Of a stretch of DNA of 64,000 nucleotides, positions 54,648 to 63,639 are shown one piece after another. Location: assembly GCF_900167445.1 (NCBI RefSeq), contig NZ_FUZT01000016.1:43159-107158 (forward strand), given 5' to 3'. This stretch comes from Maledivibacter halophilus (GTDB lineage Bacteria; Bacillota; Clostridia; Peptostreptococcales; Caminicellaceae). The first letter of the stretch is position 1; every line of letters begins with the position of its first letter. The notes under the pieces are model-generated. The model had not been told where the DNA came from. It did no database searches and saw only the letters and a list, made by a program, of their open reading frames with translations. Made by a program: the position numbers and the translations under genes.

Positions 54648-54968
54648 TTATTTTTTCAACACCTCATATATGTTATCCCTCACTGATTCCTTATCCCCTT
54701 TAAATAATGAAGTTACAACCACAACAGGGATCCCCATTTCCACTACATTTTTGGGCAATGGCGATACAGTAGTCAATATCATATTAATATTGGCATATTT
54801 TTTTATATCATTGAAGCCACCTTTAATAATTTCATAACGAAAGCCACCTTCTTTTAAAATCTCTTCAACCATTGGATACACTAATGTACTAGATACCATT
54901 CCTGAACCACAAACTAACATAATCCTTTTTTTATCTTTTTTTTCCTTTGATTTTTTTCTTTTAAACAT
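54648..54968 (-). CDS. PTS galactitol-type IIB component (PTS2)
   Basis: A 106-residue IIB protein with a Lys-rich N-terminal extension (MFKRKKSKEKKDKKR) and the phosphorylation loop VCGSGMVSSTL, Cys at residue 20. The ATG at 54968 follows GGGAG. It lies 70 bp after the IIC gene. It resembles the PTS1 IIB only in general features, so the two systems probably carry different sugars. Confidence 0.88.
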   Translation of the reverse strand: MFKRKKSKEKKDKKRIMLVCGSGMVSSTLVYPMVEEILKEGGFRYEIIKGGFNDIKKYANINMILTTVSPLPKNVVEMGIPVVVVTSLFKGDKESVRDNIYEVLKK

Positions 54969-55038
54969 AGTTTTTATTAGCTCCCTTCTATTTCTTAAAT
55001 GATAATATTACTAAAATTTAATTTATATTGTTGTATAT

Positions 55039-56469
55039 TTATCCTTCTGATTCTTCTCCAAGTAGTTCTTTAGCATATTGTTTTGGTCTATTACGCATTA
55101 GATACCAGATAAAGGCAAATCCAATAATAATACATATTCCTATCATAAGATCAGTAAATGTTCCAATACCGGTAAAAAATTGACTTATTTTATAAAGTGC
55201 AAAGCCAAAGGGAGTAGTCCCAACACAAAGTGAAGATATTAAGCTAGCACCTTCCGGCAAAACAAAACCTGTGCCTTTTACCATTGCCATATTTGCTGGA
55301 GACATAGCTGAACCAATCCAAAAAGATACAGGTATCAATAACAAGGCACTATTAAGCAATCCACGGAATATATTTCCACGGTTTGTATTTGTAATAAATA
55401 CACATATGAAAATAAATAGTCCTGCCACATCTCCCAAAGGTAACATCTTATTTCCAGGAAGTAAAAATGCTATTAAAAACGCAATAGGTGTAGTTAAAAC
55501 TCCAATAGCAACATGCTCAGGTGCTCCTACTAATACTGCTGCATCAAGGCCTAGGTGAAATTTTCGTCCTGGCATTTTCTTAGTAACAAACATGCGAACT
55601 GCATCTGATAATGGGGCCATACCTGCCACAATAAGTTCTGCTGCCCTTGGAAGAAGAAGCATAAAAAATGAAACAGTAAATGCAAGACTCAAAGCAGAGC
55701 TTATTTGTTCCCCTGTTGGCGGCCAATCAAAATAAGCAATGACCCCAACGAATAGACCAATCAACCATCCCATAAAAACAGGCTCTCCAAAGAATCCCCA
55801 TTCTTCTTTAATAGTATCTGGATCCCATTGAATATCACGAATAATGGGGATAGAATCCCATAATTTATCTAATAAAAATCCTACTGGAGCCCATAAAATT
55901 GAATATGCATGGGTTATAGTAATACCTTCCATTGGCATATCATAGTATGCATCTATCATAGGATAAAGCCAATCTGCCATTTTTAAAGAAACAAACCAAA
56001 AAATTAATCCAACTAAAATTGTACAAACCCAGCTCCCTGTAGTATATAAAGTCGCCCCCATATAAAATACAAAAATCCAATGATTATTGAAATCTACATT
56101 AAGAGTATCTACAACACCAAAAGCTACTAAAATGGAATTTAAGAGAATAAATCCTGCAATAGCAGCCATAGACCATGGAATTGCAAAGACTATACCAGAT
56201 TGAGTTGGCCAACCAAGGTCTGTAACAGAAAAACTAAGTCCAAAATGCGAAGCCATTTCATTTGCTGCAGGTCCTAAAGCTGAAAAAATAATACCTACAA
56301 GGGCAAAAAGTGCTGTGAAACCGACTCCCATACGTAATGCCCCTGGAAAAATCGCTTTCTTAGGTGCACGAAATATCAAACCCAGAATTAAAACTGATAT
56401 TGGAACGATAACTGGAGCTCCTTGTGCAAATACCCATTCAAAAATACTCATAATTGTTTGACTAATCAT
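55039..56469 (-). CDS. PTS galactitol-type IIC component (PTS2)
   Basis: A 476-residue membrane permease with ten or more hydrophobic segments. It is homologous to the PTS1 IIC along its length: both share the PGRKFHLGLDAAV / PGKKVYIGLDAAV and FFGEPVFMG / IFGEPLMMG blocks. The ATG at 56469 follows AGAAAGGAG. A sigma-54 promoter at the 3' end of the LevR gene upstream (56755-56770) can drive it; the 293-bp leader contains two similar AGAAAGGAGAATT sequences. Confidence 0.92.
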   Translation of the reverse strand: MISQTIMSIFEWVFAQGAPVIVPISVLILGLIFRAPKKAIFPGALRMGVGFTALFALVGIIFSALGPAANEMASHFGLSFSVTDLGWPTQSGIVFAIPWSMAAIAGFILLNSILVAFGVVDTLNVDFNNHWIFVFYMGATLYTTGSWVCTILVGLIFWFVSLKMADWLYPMIDAYYDMPMEGITITHAYSILWAPVGFLLDKLWDSIPIIRDIQWDPDTIKEEWGFFGEPVFMGWLIGLFVGVIAYFDWPPTGEQISSALSLAFTVSFFMLLLPRAAELIVAGMAPLSDAVRMFVTKKMPGRKFHLGLDAAVLVGAPEHVAIGVLTTPIAFLIAFLLPGNKMLPLGDVAGLFIFICVFITNTNRGNIFRGLLNSALLLIPVSFWIGSAMSPANMAMVKGTGFVLPEGASLISSLCVGTTPFGFALYKISQFFTGIGTFTDLMIGICIIIGFAFIWYLMRNRPKQYAKELLGEESEG

Positions 56470-56754
56470 TATATAATTCTCCTTTCTAAATACGTAAAAT
56501 ATACTATATAAAAAACTTTGAAAATTTTTATTAATAAATACTATATAATAGTTCCTTAAATAACCTCCTTTTAAATTTATATTCAGTTACAGAGCTCTGA
56601 AACTATTAAAAACATAACTAAAACTAAATCTATTTGAAAGAATTCTCCTTTCTATTTATGTAATTTAATATATTCGTCAATATATTAATGAATTAGGAAA
56701 GAGAATTTCTATATGAATATTTACCTTCCTTTTCTGCCGTCACTTAAAAACAAT

Positions 56755-56770
56755 AGCAAATGTCATGCCA
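56755..56770 (-). promoter_or_regulatory. Sigma-54 (-24/-12) promoter for the PTS2 IIC-IIB-IIA operon, overlapping the LevR stop codon
   Basis: The minus strand reads TGGCATGACATTTGCT, with GG and GC 10 nt apart. The LevR TGA stop (56763-56765) lies inside it. Its -24 box is overlapped by a palindrome TGCCAA-aacc-TTGGCA ending at 56781. Confidence 0.82.
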
Positions 56771-59700
56771 AGGTTTTGGCATCTTTAGTGGATGACAGTA
56801 ATATTTCTAAAATAATATTTTGAACGTCCTTGGAATTACTAGCATTTTTCAACTTGACAAGAAGATCAGATTCTTTTACTAAATTATAGAAACTACCTAT
56901 GATATCTTCTGAGTCCTCTTTTAATGCCATCATAAAAACATTTTCCACCACGATTCCTGGCGACCATTCTATAGGCTCCTTTAACACAGCTATTGCTATA
57001 GCAGATTTTTTCACATTTTGTGGTTCTCCATGGGGCATAGCAATATTATCAATTAAAGTTGCTTCAATAAGTTCTCTTCTATATACATCAAGCAAATATT
57101 TTTCCTCAACATAACCCTTTTTTATTAAAAGTCCAGCAAGGTCATCTAAAGCCTCCCTTTTGGTATTATAATTTGGGTTAACGATTATAAGTTCATTATC
57201 AATAACTTTAGCCAATGGTGTTTCTGAAAAATCTTTTTTTATAGAGCTTTTTGATGTTAACTCCATATCAAGTATGTTTTCTAATCTTTCTACTGCTTTG
57301 CCATTTATTATTTCCTCCAATGAAATAAAGGGAATAGAATTGTTTTTAGGTCTTACAGTTCCTACAATTGCTACAATAGAACCTTTATTTTTTATTTTAT
57401 CTATTTTTAATGATAGTTCTTCATTACCAATAACACCAATAGGAATGATTTTGGCTTTTTTGTGAATATCTGGTATCATATTTTTTATAAGGCTTTTTAC
57501 CCTTAGTGCAGTTCCTTCACCAGTAATACATAGGGTTATAATAATCTTTTTGTCATTGTTTTTAGACACTGCAAAGGGTGTAAGTCTTCCAAGCCCCACT
57601 TTATCTTTATCTATGCTGGCCACAATTTCATCCAGATTAGTATCCGGTAAGATAGCCTTTCTTACTGCTTCTAATACCATAACTGTATCAACACGACCTA
57701 CAGTTTTTGTAAGAATACCAGTTTTTTTAGTGATTATCTCTCCAAAGGTTATTAAAGAGCCCATATCTACAAGAAGTAATACTCCTTTTCCTTCATTAAT
57801 CTTATTTACAACATTGATAGTTCTTTGAAGAGCCGATTCTGGTCTCTCATCTAAAGACATTTCTATACCTACTCCGTGATTTACCCCTAATAGGCGATTT
57901 GCTACTTCAACCATGCCTTGAGCAACACGCCCATGAGAAAGAACTACAACTCCAACCCTTCCCGGTTTTACATCCTGGGATTTAGTTAATGTTTTAAGGT
58001 ACATGGCAATAAAACCTATTTCGTCTTGAGGTATTTTACAATTCAACTGGCCCTCGATATATTCAACAATTTCTTTAGCCACATTATATTCCAGCTTATA
58101 TTCCCTCATAATTTTTTCTAAATGGGGATTAATTATGGGTTTGCCTTCCTGAATTCTCTGAAAAGTTGCACTTAAATGTATTGCAAAGCAGTAAAAAAGA
58201 TGGTTATCCATTTGTCCTATTCTTTCTTTAGCTATCTGGGTCACCTTTTCTACTATGTCAACAATATTTTGTCCCACTATTCCTGCTAGGTCTTGTTTTG
58301 CTAAGATTTGATGATTTCTCTCTACTTGTTCTATCAATTGCTCAAACTTCATTTCAATCTTACTGCCAATTAAGTGATTTATCTTATCCTGATTTAAACC
58401 TTGCAGTTCAAGCTCCTCATATTTCGCCTCAATATATTTATAAATTTCCTCAGGTAACGTATAAAGATCTTTTTTAAGCTCCGTTTTTTCATCTATTTCT
58501 CCAGGTCTTGCTATTAAATCCGATTTAATGAAGTTTTCAACTTCAGGTTTTCGATTTTCTATTTTTAATAATCCTCTTCGGACATGGGATGGCAGGTCAA
58601 TTAAATCCACTTGTATATACCCCTTATTACCTCCTATATAAGTTAAAAAGCCACGGGCACAAGCAACTTGAATATCACTTTTGAGCTTACCTATATTTCC
58701 TAAACAATCATATAGTAAAAGGGCCCTTAAGGCTTCTTGTGTCACCTTTATTTTGACCTCTGTTCTACTAGATTCTTTATTAAAAAAATTCCTTATTATT
58801 TGGTATCTCTCCCCAAGAGGCCTAGCCGATAAGGGGGGAAGTTCAATTATCATGGGTATTCTTCGTCTAAAAGTCAATAAGAGAGATGATTCTATATCTT
58901 CTGTAGTTGCGGCAATAATTAAAACTTGAACAATTCGCTCAATTTCTGTTTCCCCCATACGTCTAAATTTTCCTTTATCCATCAAAAAATACAGCAATTC
59001 TTGTCCCTCTGGAGGAAGACGATGGACTTCATCTAAGAAAAGTATTCCCCCATTGGCTTTTTCAACTAAGCCTTCTTTCTCCTTTTCAGCCCCGGTATAG
59101 GCTCCTTTAACATGACCAAAAAGTTGCGATAGCAGAAGTTGAGGATTTTCCGCATAATCTGCACAGTTAAAAATAACAAAGGGTACTACTGACCCCAGAA
59201 CACCGATCTCTAAAGCATACTCATACATAGCTTCAGCTAGATGGCTTTTTCCTACTCCACTAGAACCTAAAATCAAAGTATGAAGGCCGTGGGGAGGATA
59301 TAATATAGCCGCCTTTGCCTGCTGAATCTGAGGTTTCAAGCTACCATCAAAACCAATAATTCTTTTAAAAGCTAATACTTTATTATGCTGTTTATTTAAA
59401 AAATTCTTTTCATTGAAGGTTGTTATAACATTTACATCCTCTGAAGAATCTTTATAACTTTTTACTAGTTTCACTTCGTCTGTATTTTCTTCTTCAATTT
59501 CTTTTCTCATTTGGGACACAAGATATCTCGAAACATCAAAGCCCCGTTTTTTTATTATTCTTGTAAGTTCTCTGCCAGATATTTTAGGGTTTTGGGAAAC
59601 TATTTCTTTAATTTCCTGGGCCAAAAAATCTTTACACCTTTCCCTGGAATTTAAAATATTTAATTCCCCTCTTAAAACCGTGACCAAATCCCTTCGTACA

Positions 59701-59783
59701 CCTAAAATTTTAGCTAATTGGTCATCTGTATAAGGCTTTTTTTTGTCTTCAGATTCAATCAACTTCATTAAATGAACTTTCAT
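56763..59783 (-). CDS. LevR-type sigma-54-dependent activator (PTS2)
   Basis: A 1006-residue paralogue of the PTS1 activator with the same architecture: N-terminal HTH region (1-95), AAA+ domain with Walker A GSSGVGKS (173-180), sigma-54-contacting GAYTGA (227-232) and LFLDEVHR. PRD helices, mannose-type EIIA (VVVLSHGRVAQG), a second region with an EIIB-like segment (ITLCITGEG) and C-terminal EIIA-Fru (IAMPHGEPQ) follow. ATG at 59783 follows AAGGGG. It has its own sigma-54 promoter and a second one at its 3' end for the transporter genes. Confidence 0.93.
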   Translation of the reverse strand: MKVHLMKLIESEDKKKPYTDDQLAKILGVRRDLVTVLRGELNILNSRERCKDFLAQEIKEIVSQNPKISGRELTRIIKKRGFDVSRYLVSQMRKEIEEENTDEVKLVKSYKDSSEDVNVITTFNEKNFLNKQHNKVLAFKRIIGFDGSLKPQIQQAKAAILYPPHGLHTLILGSSGVGKSHLAEAMYEYALEIGVLGSVVPFVIFNCADYAENPQLLLSQLFGHVKGAYTGAEKEKEGLVEKANGGILFLDEVHRLPPEGQELLYFLMDKGKFRRMGETEIERIVQVLIIAATTEDIESSLLLTFRRRIPMIIELPPLSARPLGERYQIIRNFFNKESSRTEVKIKVTQEALRALLLYDCLGNIGKLKSDIQVACARGFLTYIGGNKGYIQVDLIDLPSHVRRGLLKIENRKPEVENFIKSDLIARPGEIDEKTELKKDLYTLPEEIYKYIEAKYEELELQGLNQDKINHLIGSKIEMKFEQLIEQVERNHQILAKQDLAGIVGQNIVDIVEKVTQIAKERIGQMDNHLFYCFAIHLSATFQRIQEGKPIINPHLEKIMREYKLEYNVAKEIVEYIEGQLNCKIPQDEIGFIAMYLKTLTKSQDVKPGRVGVVVLSHGRVAQGMVEVANRLLGVNHGVGIEMSLDERPESALQRTINVVNKINEGKGVLLLVDMGSLITFGEIITKKTGILTKTVGRVDTVMVLEAVRKAILPDTNLDEIVASIDKDKVGLGRLTPFAVSKNNDKKIIITLCITGEGTALRVKSLIKNMIPDIHKKAKIIPIGVIGNEELSLKIDKIKNKGSIVAIVGTVRPKNNSIPFISLEEIINGKAVERLENILDMELTSKSSIKKDFSETPLAKVIDNELIIVNPNYNTKREALDDLAGLLIKKGYVEEKYLLDVYRRELIEATLIDNIAMPHGEPQNVKKSAIAIAVLKEPIEWSPGIVVENVFMMALKEDSEDIIGSFYNLVKESDLLVKLKNASNSKDVQNIILEILLSSTKDAKTLA

Positions 59784-59809
59784 TTCTTCACCCCTTATCT
59801 AATAATCTA

Positions 59810-59836
59810 AGCAACATTTATGCCATAATTTTGGCA
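59810..59836 (-). promoter_or_regulatory. Sigma-54 promoter of the PTS2 LevR gene with overlapping palindrome
   Basis: On the minus strand TGGCATAAATGTTGCT (59825-59810) has GG-N10-GC spacing. TGCCA-aaatta-TGGCA (59836-59821) overlaps the -24 box and matches the palindrome at 56765-56781 in 14 of 17 bases. A TGTCA...TGACA inverted repeat (59881-59905) about 90 bp upstream is a possible activator site. Confidence 0.82.
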
Positions 59837-59941
59837 GAACTGGTTGCTTAAGTATCTTTGTAGTTTAGAAGATGCTTGCATGTCAATATTCAACAAAATA
59901 TGACACGATTCCTTCCACTTTCCCACCTGTTTAATCATAAA

Positions 59942-59969
59942 AAAACAAGCCAAATCAATGACTTGTTTT
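59942..59969 (-). terminator. Intrinsic terminator after nrdJ
   Basis: AAAACAAG/CTTGTTTT arms, seven T on the minus strand, 31 bp after the nrdJ stop. Confidence 0.8.
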
Positions 59970-60000
59970 CTCATAACTTAATTATATATATAATTTACTG

Positions 60001-61542
60001 TTACCCACACTTGGAATATCCACAATTTCTACACATTACACATCCACCTTCATGTTCAACTTTGCTTCCGCATTCAGGACAAAGGCTATCATTTCTACCT
60101 TCTTCCAAAGAATTATCTATATCAATTGATATTTCTTTTTCTTGTCTACTATTATGTATATCTGTAGGAATAGAATTTGAACAATTTTTCATGCATTTAG
60201 ATTCTTTATGTTGAATTTCATGAGCTATATCTTCTATATTTTCTTCATCAACTGCTATATTCATATTCATGACCTTTTCCAGGGTTTTACCAATAGCATC
60301 GGGACAGGATAATACGTTTATCTCTTTATCTCCTTTCCCCCTTAACCTTAATGTTGAATGACATCTTATACCCTTTAGCTGCTCTATAATAGCTTCAGCA
60401 CTTATCCCAGCTCTTAAGGCAATAGATATAAGTCTGCTTGTTGCCTCACTTTGACTTGGGCAACCTCCTGCCCTTCCAAGGTTAGTGAATACTTCACATA
60501 TACCTTTTTCATCATAATTTGCTGTTATGTATAAATTCCCACATCCTATTTTTACCTTTTCAGTTATTCCCATGGTAGTACTTGGCCTAGATCTTGGAAC
60601 TATACCCTTTATATCTTTTGTAACTGCCTTTTCATCATTACCATTGTCTAATTTGCCGATATTTAAGACCTGTTCATCTCTACTTCCATCTCTATAAATT
60701 GTAACACCTTTACACCCTAATTTATATGCAAGGATATACACCCTCTCAACTTCTTCTTTTGTTGCATCATGCTCAAAGTTTACTGTTTTAGATACAGCAT
60801 TATCTACATATTTTTGAAATGCTGCCTGCATTTTTATATGCCACTCAGGTGAAATATCATGGGCAGTAACAAAAATCCTTTTTATATATTCAGGGATTTG
60901 TGGTATATCTTGTATACTTCCCTTCTCTGCCACTTTTTCCATTAATTCTTCAGAATATATTCCTTCTTTTTCAAGGTATTCTTTAAACAATGGGTTTACT
61001 TCTATAAGCTTATCATTGTCCATTACATTCCTATAGTAACAAAGGGCAAATAATGGCTCTATTCCGCTGGATGTTCCAGATATAATGCTTATGGAACCCG
61101 TTGGTGCTATAGTAGTTGTAGTTCCGTTTCTAAGCTTTAAATTTTCCTTTTTAAATATACTCTTTTCATAGTTAGGGAAGGACCCTCTTTCCTCGGCAAG
61201 TTTCATAGACATTTTTTTTGATCTTTCATTAGTAAATTTCATAATTTCTTCTGCAATTTTTACACCCTCATCTGAGTTATATGGTATACCCAACCCTACA
61301 AGCATATCTGCAAAGCCCATTACACCCAGTCCAATTTTTCTATTTGCCTTAGTTGTTTCTTCAATTTCCTTTAATGGATAATTATTTATATCTATTACAT
61401 TATCCAGAAAACGAACAGCTAAGTCTATTACTTCTCCCAATCTTTCATAATCAATCCTTGCCCTTCCCTCTTCTTCTTTTACCATTTTAGATAAATTTAT
61501 TGAGCCAAGATTACATGATTCAAAGGGTAATAAAGGCTGTTC
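60001..61542 (-). CDS. nrdJ: Vitamin B12-dependent ribonucleotide reductase, 3' exon
   Basis: Codons 272-784 of class II ribonucleotide reductase. The exon begins EQPLLPFESCNLGSINLSK, directly continuing the NPCG that ends the 5' exon. It includes the barrel segment TTTTIAPTGSISIISGTSSGIEP, the TSCPD-like domain with CGNLYITANYD, and a C-terminal zinc-finger-like tail CPECG...CRNCGYSKCG, whose last cysteines may be the reducing pair. Together the exons give 784 residues. A TTG at 61545 gives an apparent separate start but there is no ribosome site, which fits splicing. Confidence 0.93.
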   Translation of the reverse strand, partial: EQPLLPFESCNLGSINLSKMVKEEEGRARIDYERLGEVIDLAVRFLDNVIDINNYPLKEIEETTKANRKIGLGVMGFADMLVGLGIPYNSDEGVKIAEEIMKFTNERSKKMSMKLAEERGSFPNYEKSIFKKENLKLRNGTTTTIAPTGSISIISGTSSGIEPLFALCYYRNVMDNDKLIEVNPLFKEYLEKEGIYSEELMEKVAEKGSIQDIPQIPEYIKRIFVTAHDISPEWHIKMQAAFQKYVDNAVSKTVNFEHDATKEEVERVYILAYKLGCKGVTIYRDGSRDEQVLNIGKLDNGNDEKAVTKDIKGIVPRSRPSTTMGITEKVKIGCGNLYITANYDEKGICEVFTNLGRAGGCPSQSEATSRLISIALRAGISAEAIIEQLKGIRCHSTLRLRGKGDKEINVLSCPDAIGKTLEKVMNMNIAVDEENIEDIAHEIQHKESKCMKNCSNSIPTDIHNSRQEKEISIDIDNSLEEGRNDSLCPECGSKVEHEGGCVMCRNCGYSKCG

Positions 61543-61826
61543 CAATTATGTTATCCTATAGGCTTTTTATCCCATAGCTCTATACCTTTACCATTGGCAT
61601 AGTTCGGCGTACATTTTCTATCTATTAATTAGATAGCCAGACACTCGTGGACCTATTATTGCTTGGTATTTATGCTCAAAGTCTACGCTCTACACTATCA
61701 CTACCTTTGTGATTAGCACGGTATTATCCATATGAATATGGTGGACTTTACCGTTAGCAGAAAGTTTTCTACTTACTACCCCCAAAATATAGGTTTGCCC
61801 GGTTTTTTTCGTGAGGCAAACTATTC
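61543..61826 (-). ncRNA. Group I self-splicing intron in nrdJ
   Basis: A 284-nt insert between codons 271 and 272 that restores the reading frame when removed. The 5' exon ends in U and the intron ends in G, as the family requires. P1: exon GUGUGGU with internal guide GCCUCAC (61817-61811), U-G at the splice site. P10: GUUU with exon GAAC. P4: ACGGUA/UACCGU; P5: UCCA/UGGA; P6: AUCAC/GUGAU; P7: GCGUA (61688-61684)/UACGC (61611-61607), in contexts like the R and S elements; P9-type stems CUAUGCC/GGUAUAG and CUAUGGG/CCUAUAG. There is no endonuclease ORF. Subgroup IA is likely but P3 and P8 were not settled. Confidence 0.9.
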
Positions 61827-62639
61827 ACCACACGGATTTGTACTTTCTATTTCTCCTATCTCAGGTACTATATTATCTCTATTGATTCTATCTAAAAATA
61901 CTATACCTGGTTCTCCATTGTTCCAGGCCATAGAAACTATTGTATCGAATATTTCTCTAGCATTTAATTTGCCTGCCACTTTTCCTGTTCTGGGATCATA
62001 TAAATTATATTCACTATTTTCTTCTACTGCTTCCATAAATGCTTCTGTAAGCCCAACACTTATATTAAAATTATTTAATTCCTGGCTGTTTTCTTTACAT
62101 TTTATAAATTCCAATATATCAGGATGGTCAATGCGTAATATCCCCATATTGGCACCTCTTCTTTTTCCTCCCTGCTTTACCGCTTCAGTGGCCGAATTAA
62201 ATACCTTCATAAAGCTAATGGGTCCCGATGCAACTCCTCCTGTTGAAGCCACCGTAGATCCCTTGCTCCTCAGTCTGCTAAAACTAAAGCCAGTTCCTCC
62301 ACCACTTTTATGTATTAGCGCAGCATTCTTTACTGCTTCAAATATACCTTCCATGGAATCTTCAACAGGTAATACAAAACAAGCAGATAATTGACCAAGC
62401 TCTCTTCCAGCATTCATTAATGTTGGTGAATTTGGAAGAAATTCAAATTTTGTCATTATTTCATAAAATTTCTTTTCAATATTTTTAACTTCCTGTATAT
62501 TATATTTCCCCTCAGCTTTGGCTATATGATGGGCTACTCTTTTAAATAAATCTTCAGGTATCTCAATTAAATTACCTTCTACATCTCTAGCTAAATATCT
62601 TCTTTCAAGTACTTTTAGGGAATTTGCTGTTAATTGCAT
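61827..62639 (-). CDS. nrdJ: Vitamin B12-dependent ribonucleotide reductase, 5' exon
   Basis: Codons 1-271 of the adenosylcobalamin-dependent enzyme that reduces ribonucleotides to deoxyribonucleotides. It contains LPNSPTLMNAG, the first redox Cys in LSACFVLPVEDS, HKSGGGTGFSFSRLR and KRRGANMG, and ends with ESTNPCG, the active-site Cys motif. In unspliced RNA the frame meets TAG two codons after the splice site. ATG at 62639 follows AAGGATGG. The two exons together are a normal class II enzyme, so I treat the gene as intact. Confidence 0.94.
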
Positions 62640-62728
62640 TTTTCACCATCCTTGTCTATATTTAGTATTTTATTTTATAAGATACACTATATATTGTATC
62701 ACCTTAATTTTTTATAGTCAAAAAAAAT

Positions 62729-62750
62729 AGATGGTGCTTGAGTACCATCT
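62729..62750 (-). terminator. Intrinsic terminator after the thioredoxin-like gene
   Basis: AGATGGT/ACCATCT arms followed by T8 on the minus strand; just after the stop at 62752. Confidence 0.8.
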
Positions 62751-62751
62751 T

Positions 62752-63254
62752 TCAACTTATTATTTCAAGAATATCCTTAATCGTTTCATTTGTAAATTCA
62801 CCTTTTCTATATTTTCGTTTTGCAACTATTATATCTACTTGATTTCCTCTGGTTACAATTTCTTTTATTATTTGGGCAATTTCAATAAAAGCACCAAGGA
62901 TGTTAAATTTAGCATCCATAAAAACAAAGGTTGGTATCTTTGGCTTATCGTCAATTTTATAATCCTCTAGATATTCTTCATTTCCTTCTCTTGGTACAAT
63001 TTTTATTTTTATAGACTTATTGAGATCACAGATTTTTTTAAGGCTGGAAGATTTATTACGCAATCTGGACACCATATTTCAGCAAATACTAAAACATTAA
63101 TCTCTTTATCTATGGAATTTATTTTTTTTAGTAAATTATCATCAATTTGTATATTGTTATATATTTCCATAATTTTGTCTTTATAGGAACCGCCATCTTG
63201 GAGTATAAATTCTTCAAAAGTTATTCCACTGTTATATAACTTTTTGATGTCCAT
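62752..63254 (-). pseudogene. Thioredoxin-family protein, frameshifted in a homopolymer
   Basis: The first frame (63254 down) encodes a thioredoxin-like start with active site AEIWCPDCVINLPALKK, then goes out of frame. A second frame (to 62752) continues the fold with IVPREGNEEYLEDY, KPKIPTFVFMD and FNILGAF. The switch lies at an A7 run on the coding strand (63033-63039); one extra A would restore a protein of about 167 residues. It may be a sequencing error, a real mutation or slippage. ATG at 63254 has GGGGG upstream. It lies upstream of nrdJ and could reduce it or other proteins. Confidence 0.8.
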
Positions 63255-63595
63255 TTTTATCCCCCTTTTTTTGTTATAGATAACATTATAACTTAAATCG
63301 TTGTGCTATTTCCTATACCGTGGTTTTTAATATCTAATTTACTAGCACAACAGGTTAACTTAATATAAATCAATAGTTCTATTTGAATCTATATACCTAT
63401 TATATAAGAAAATATTTGATAATACAATTTTATTCCACAATTCTTGTGTGTATTACAAAGATTAGGTTTCAGTAAACTTTTTCTATATAATTCTAATAAT
63501 TACTAAATTATTTTGATTTTTTCTAATAATAATGTTACCGACTACAAGCTAAACTCTATCATTTGTTTTTCTCATTTCATAATAAATGACAATAG
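63255..63595. other. Intergenic region with two inverted copies of the TAGCACAAC motif
   Basis: About 340 bp with no gene. The minus-strand copy (63308-63285) is TAGCACAACGATTTAAGTTA followed by TAATG, close to the thioredoxin-like start. The plus-strand copy (63343-63374) is TAGCACAACAGGTTAACTTA. A third copy lies before the MazG-like gene (39731-39756). The remainder is AT-rich DNA with nothing recognised. Confidence 0.45.
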
Positions 63596-63632
63596 AAAAA
63601 CCTGAAAGAATTGTATTCTTTCAGGTTTTTTC
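63596..63632 (-). terminator. Terminator of the rRNA operon
   Basis: AAAAACCTGAAAGAA pairs with TTCTTTCAGGTTTTT around a short loop; a T-run follows on the minus strand. It lies just after the 5S gene. Confidence 0.88.
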
Positions 63633-63639
63633 ATTTTTA

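Noticed and set aside
59829..59850. Plus-strand sigma-54 promoter TGGCAGAACTGGTTGCT
   Set aside because: Spacing between GG and GC is 11 nt and no plus-strand gene lies downstream.
61543..61826. Intein or genuine gene fission in nrdJ
   Set aside because: The insert has an in-frame stop two codons after the junction, is only 284 nt, has no intein splicing residues, and the second half lacks a ribosome binding site; the group I pairings explain it better.
61732..62394. 220-codon plus-strand ORF opposite nrdJ
   Set aside because: It is antisense to conserved nrdJ coding sequence and part of the intron; the translation has no recognisable features.
63343..63374. Promoter driving transcription antisense to the rRNA operon
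   Set aside because: Only a motif copy is visible, with no proper -35/-10 pair and no plus-strand gene beyond it; kept only as a repeated motif.
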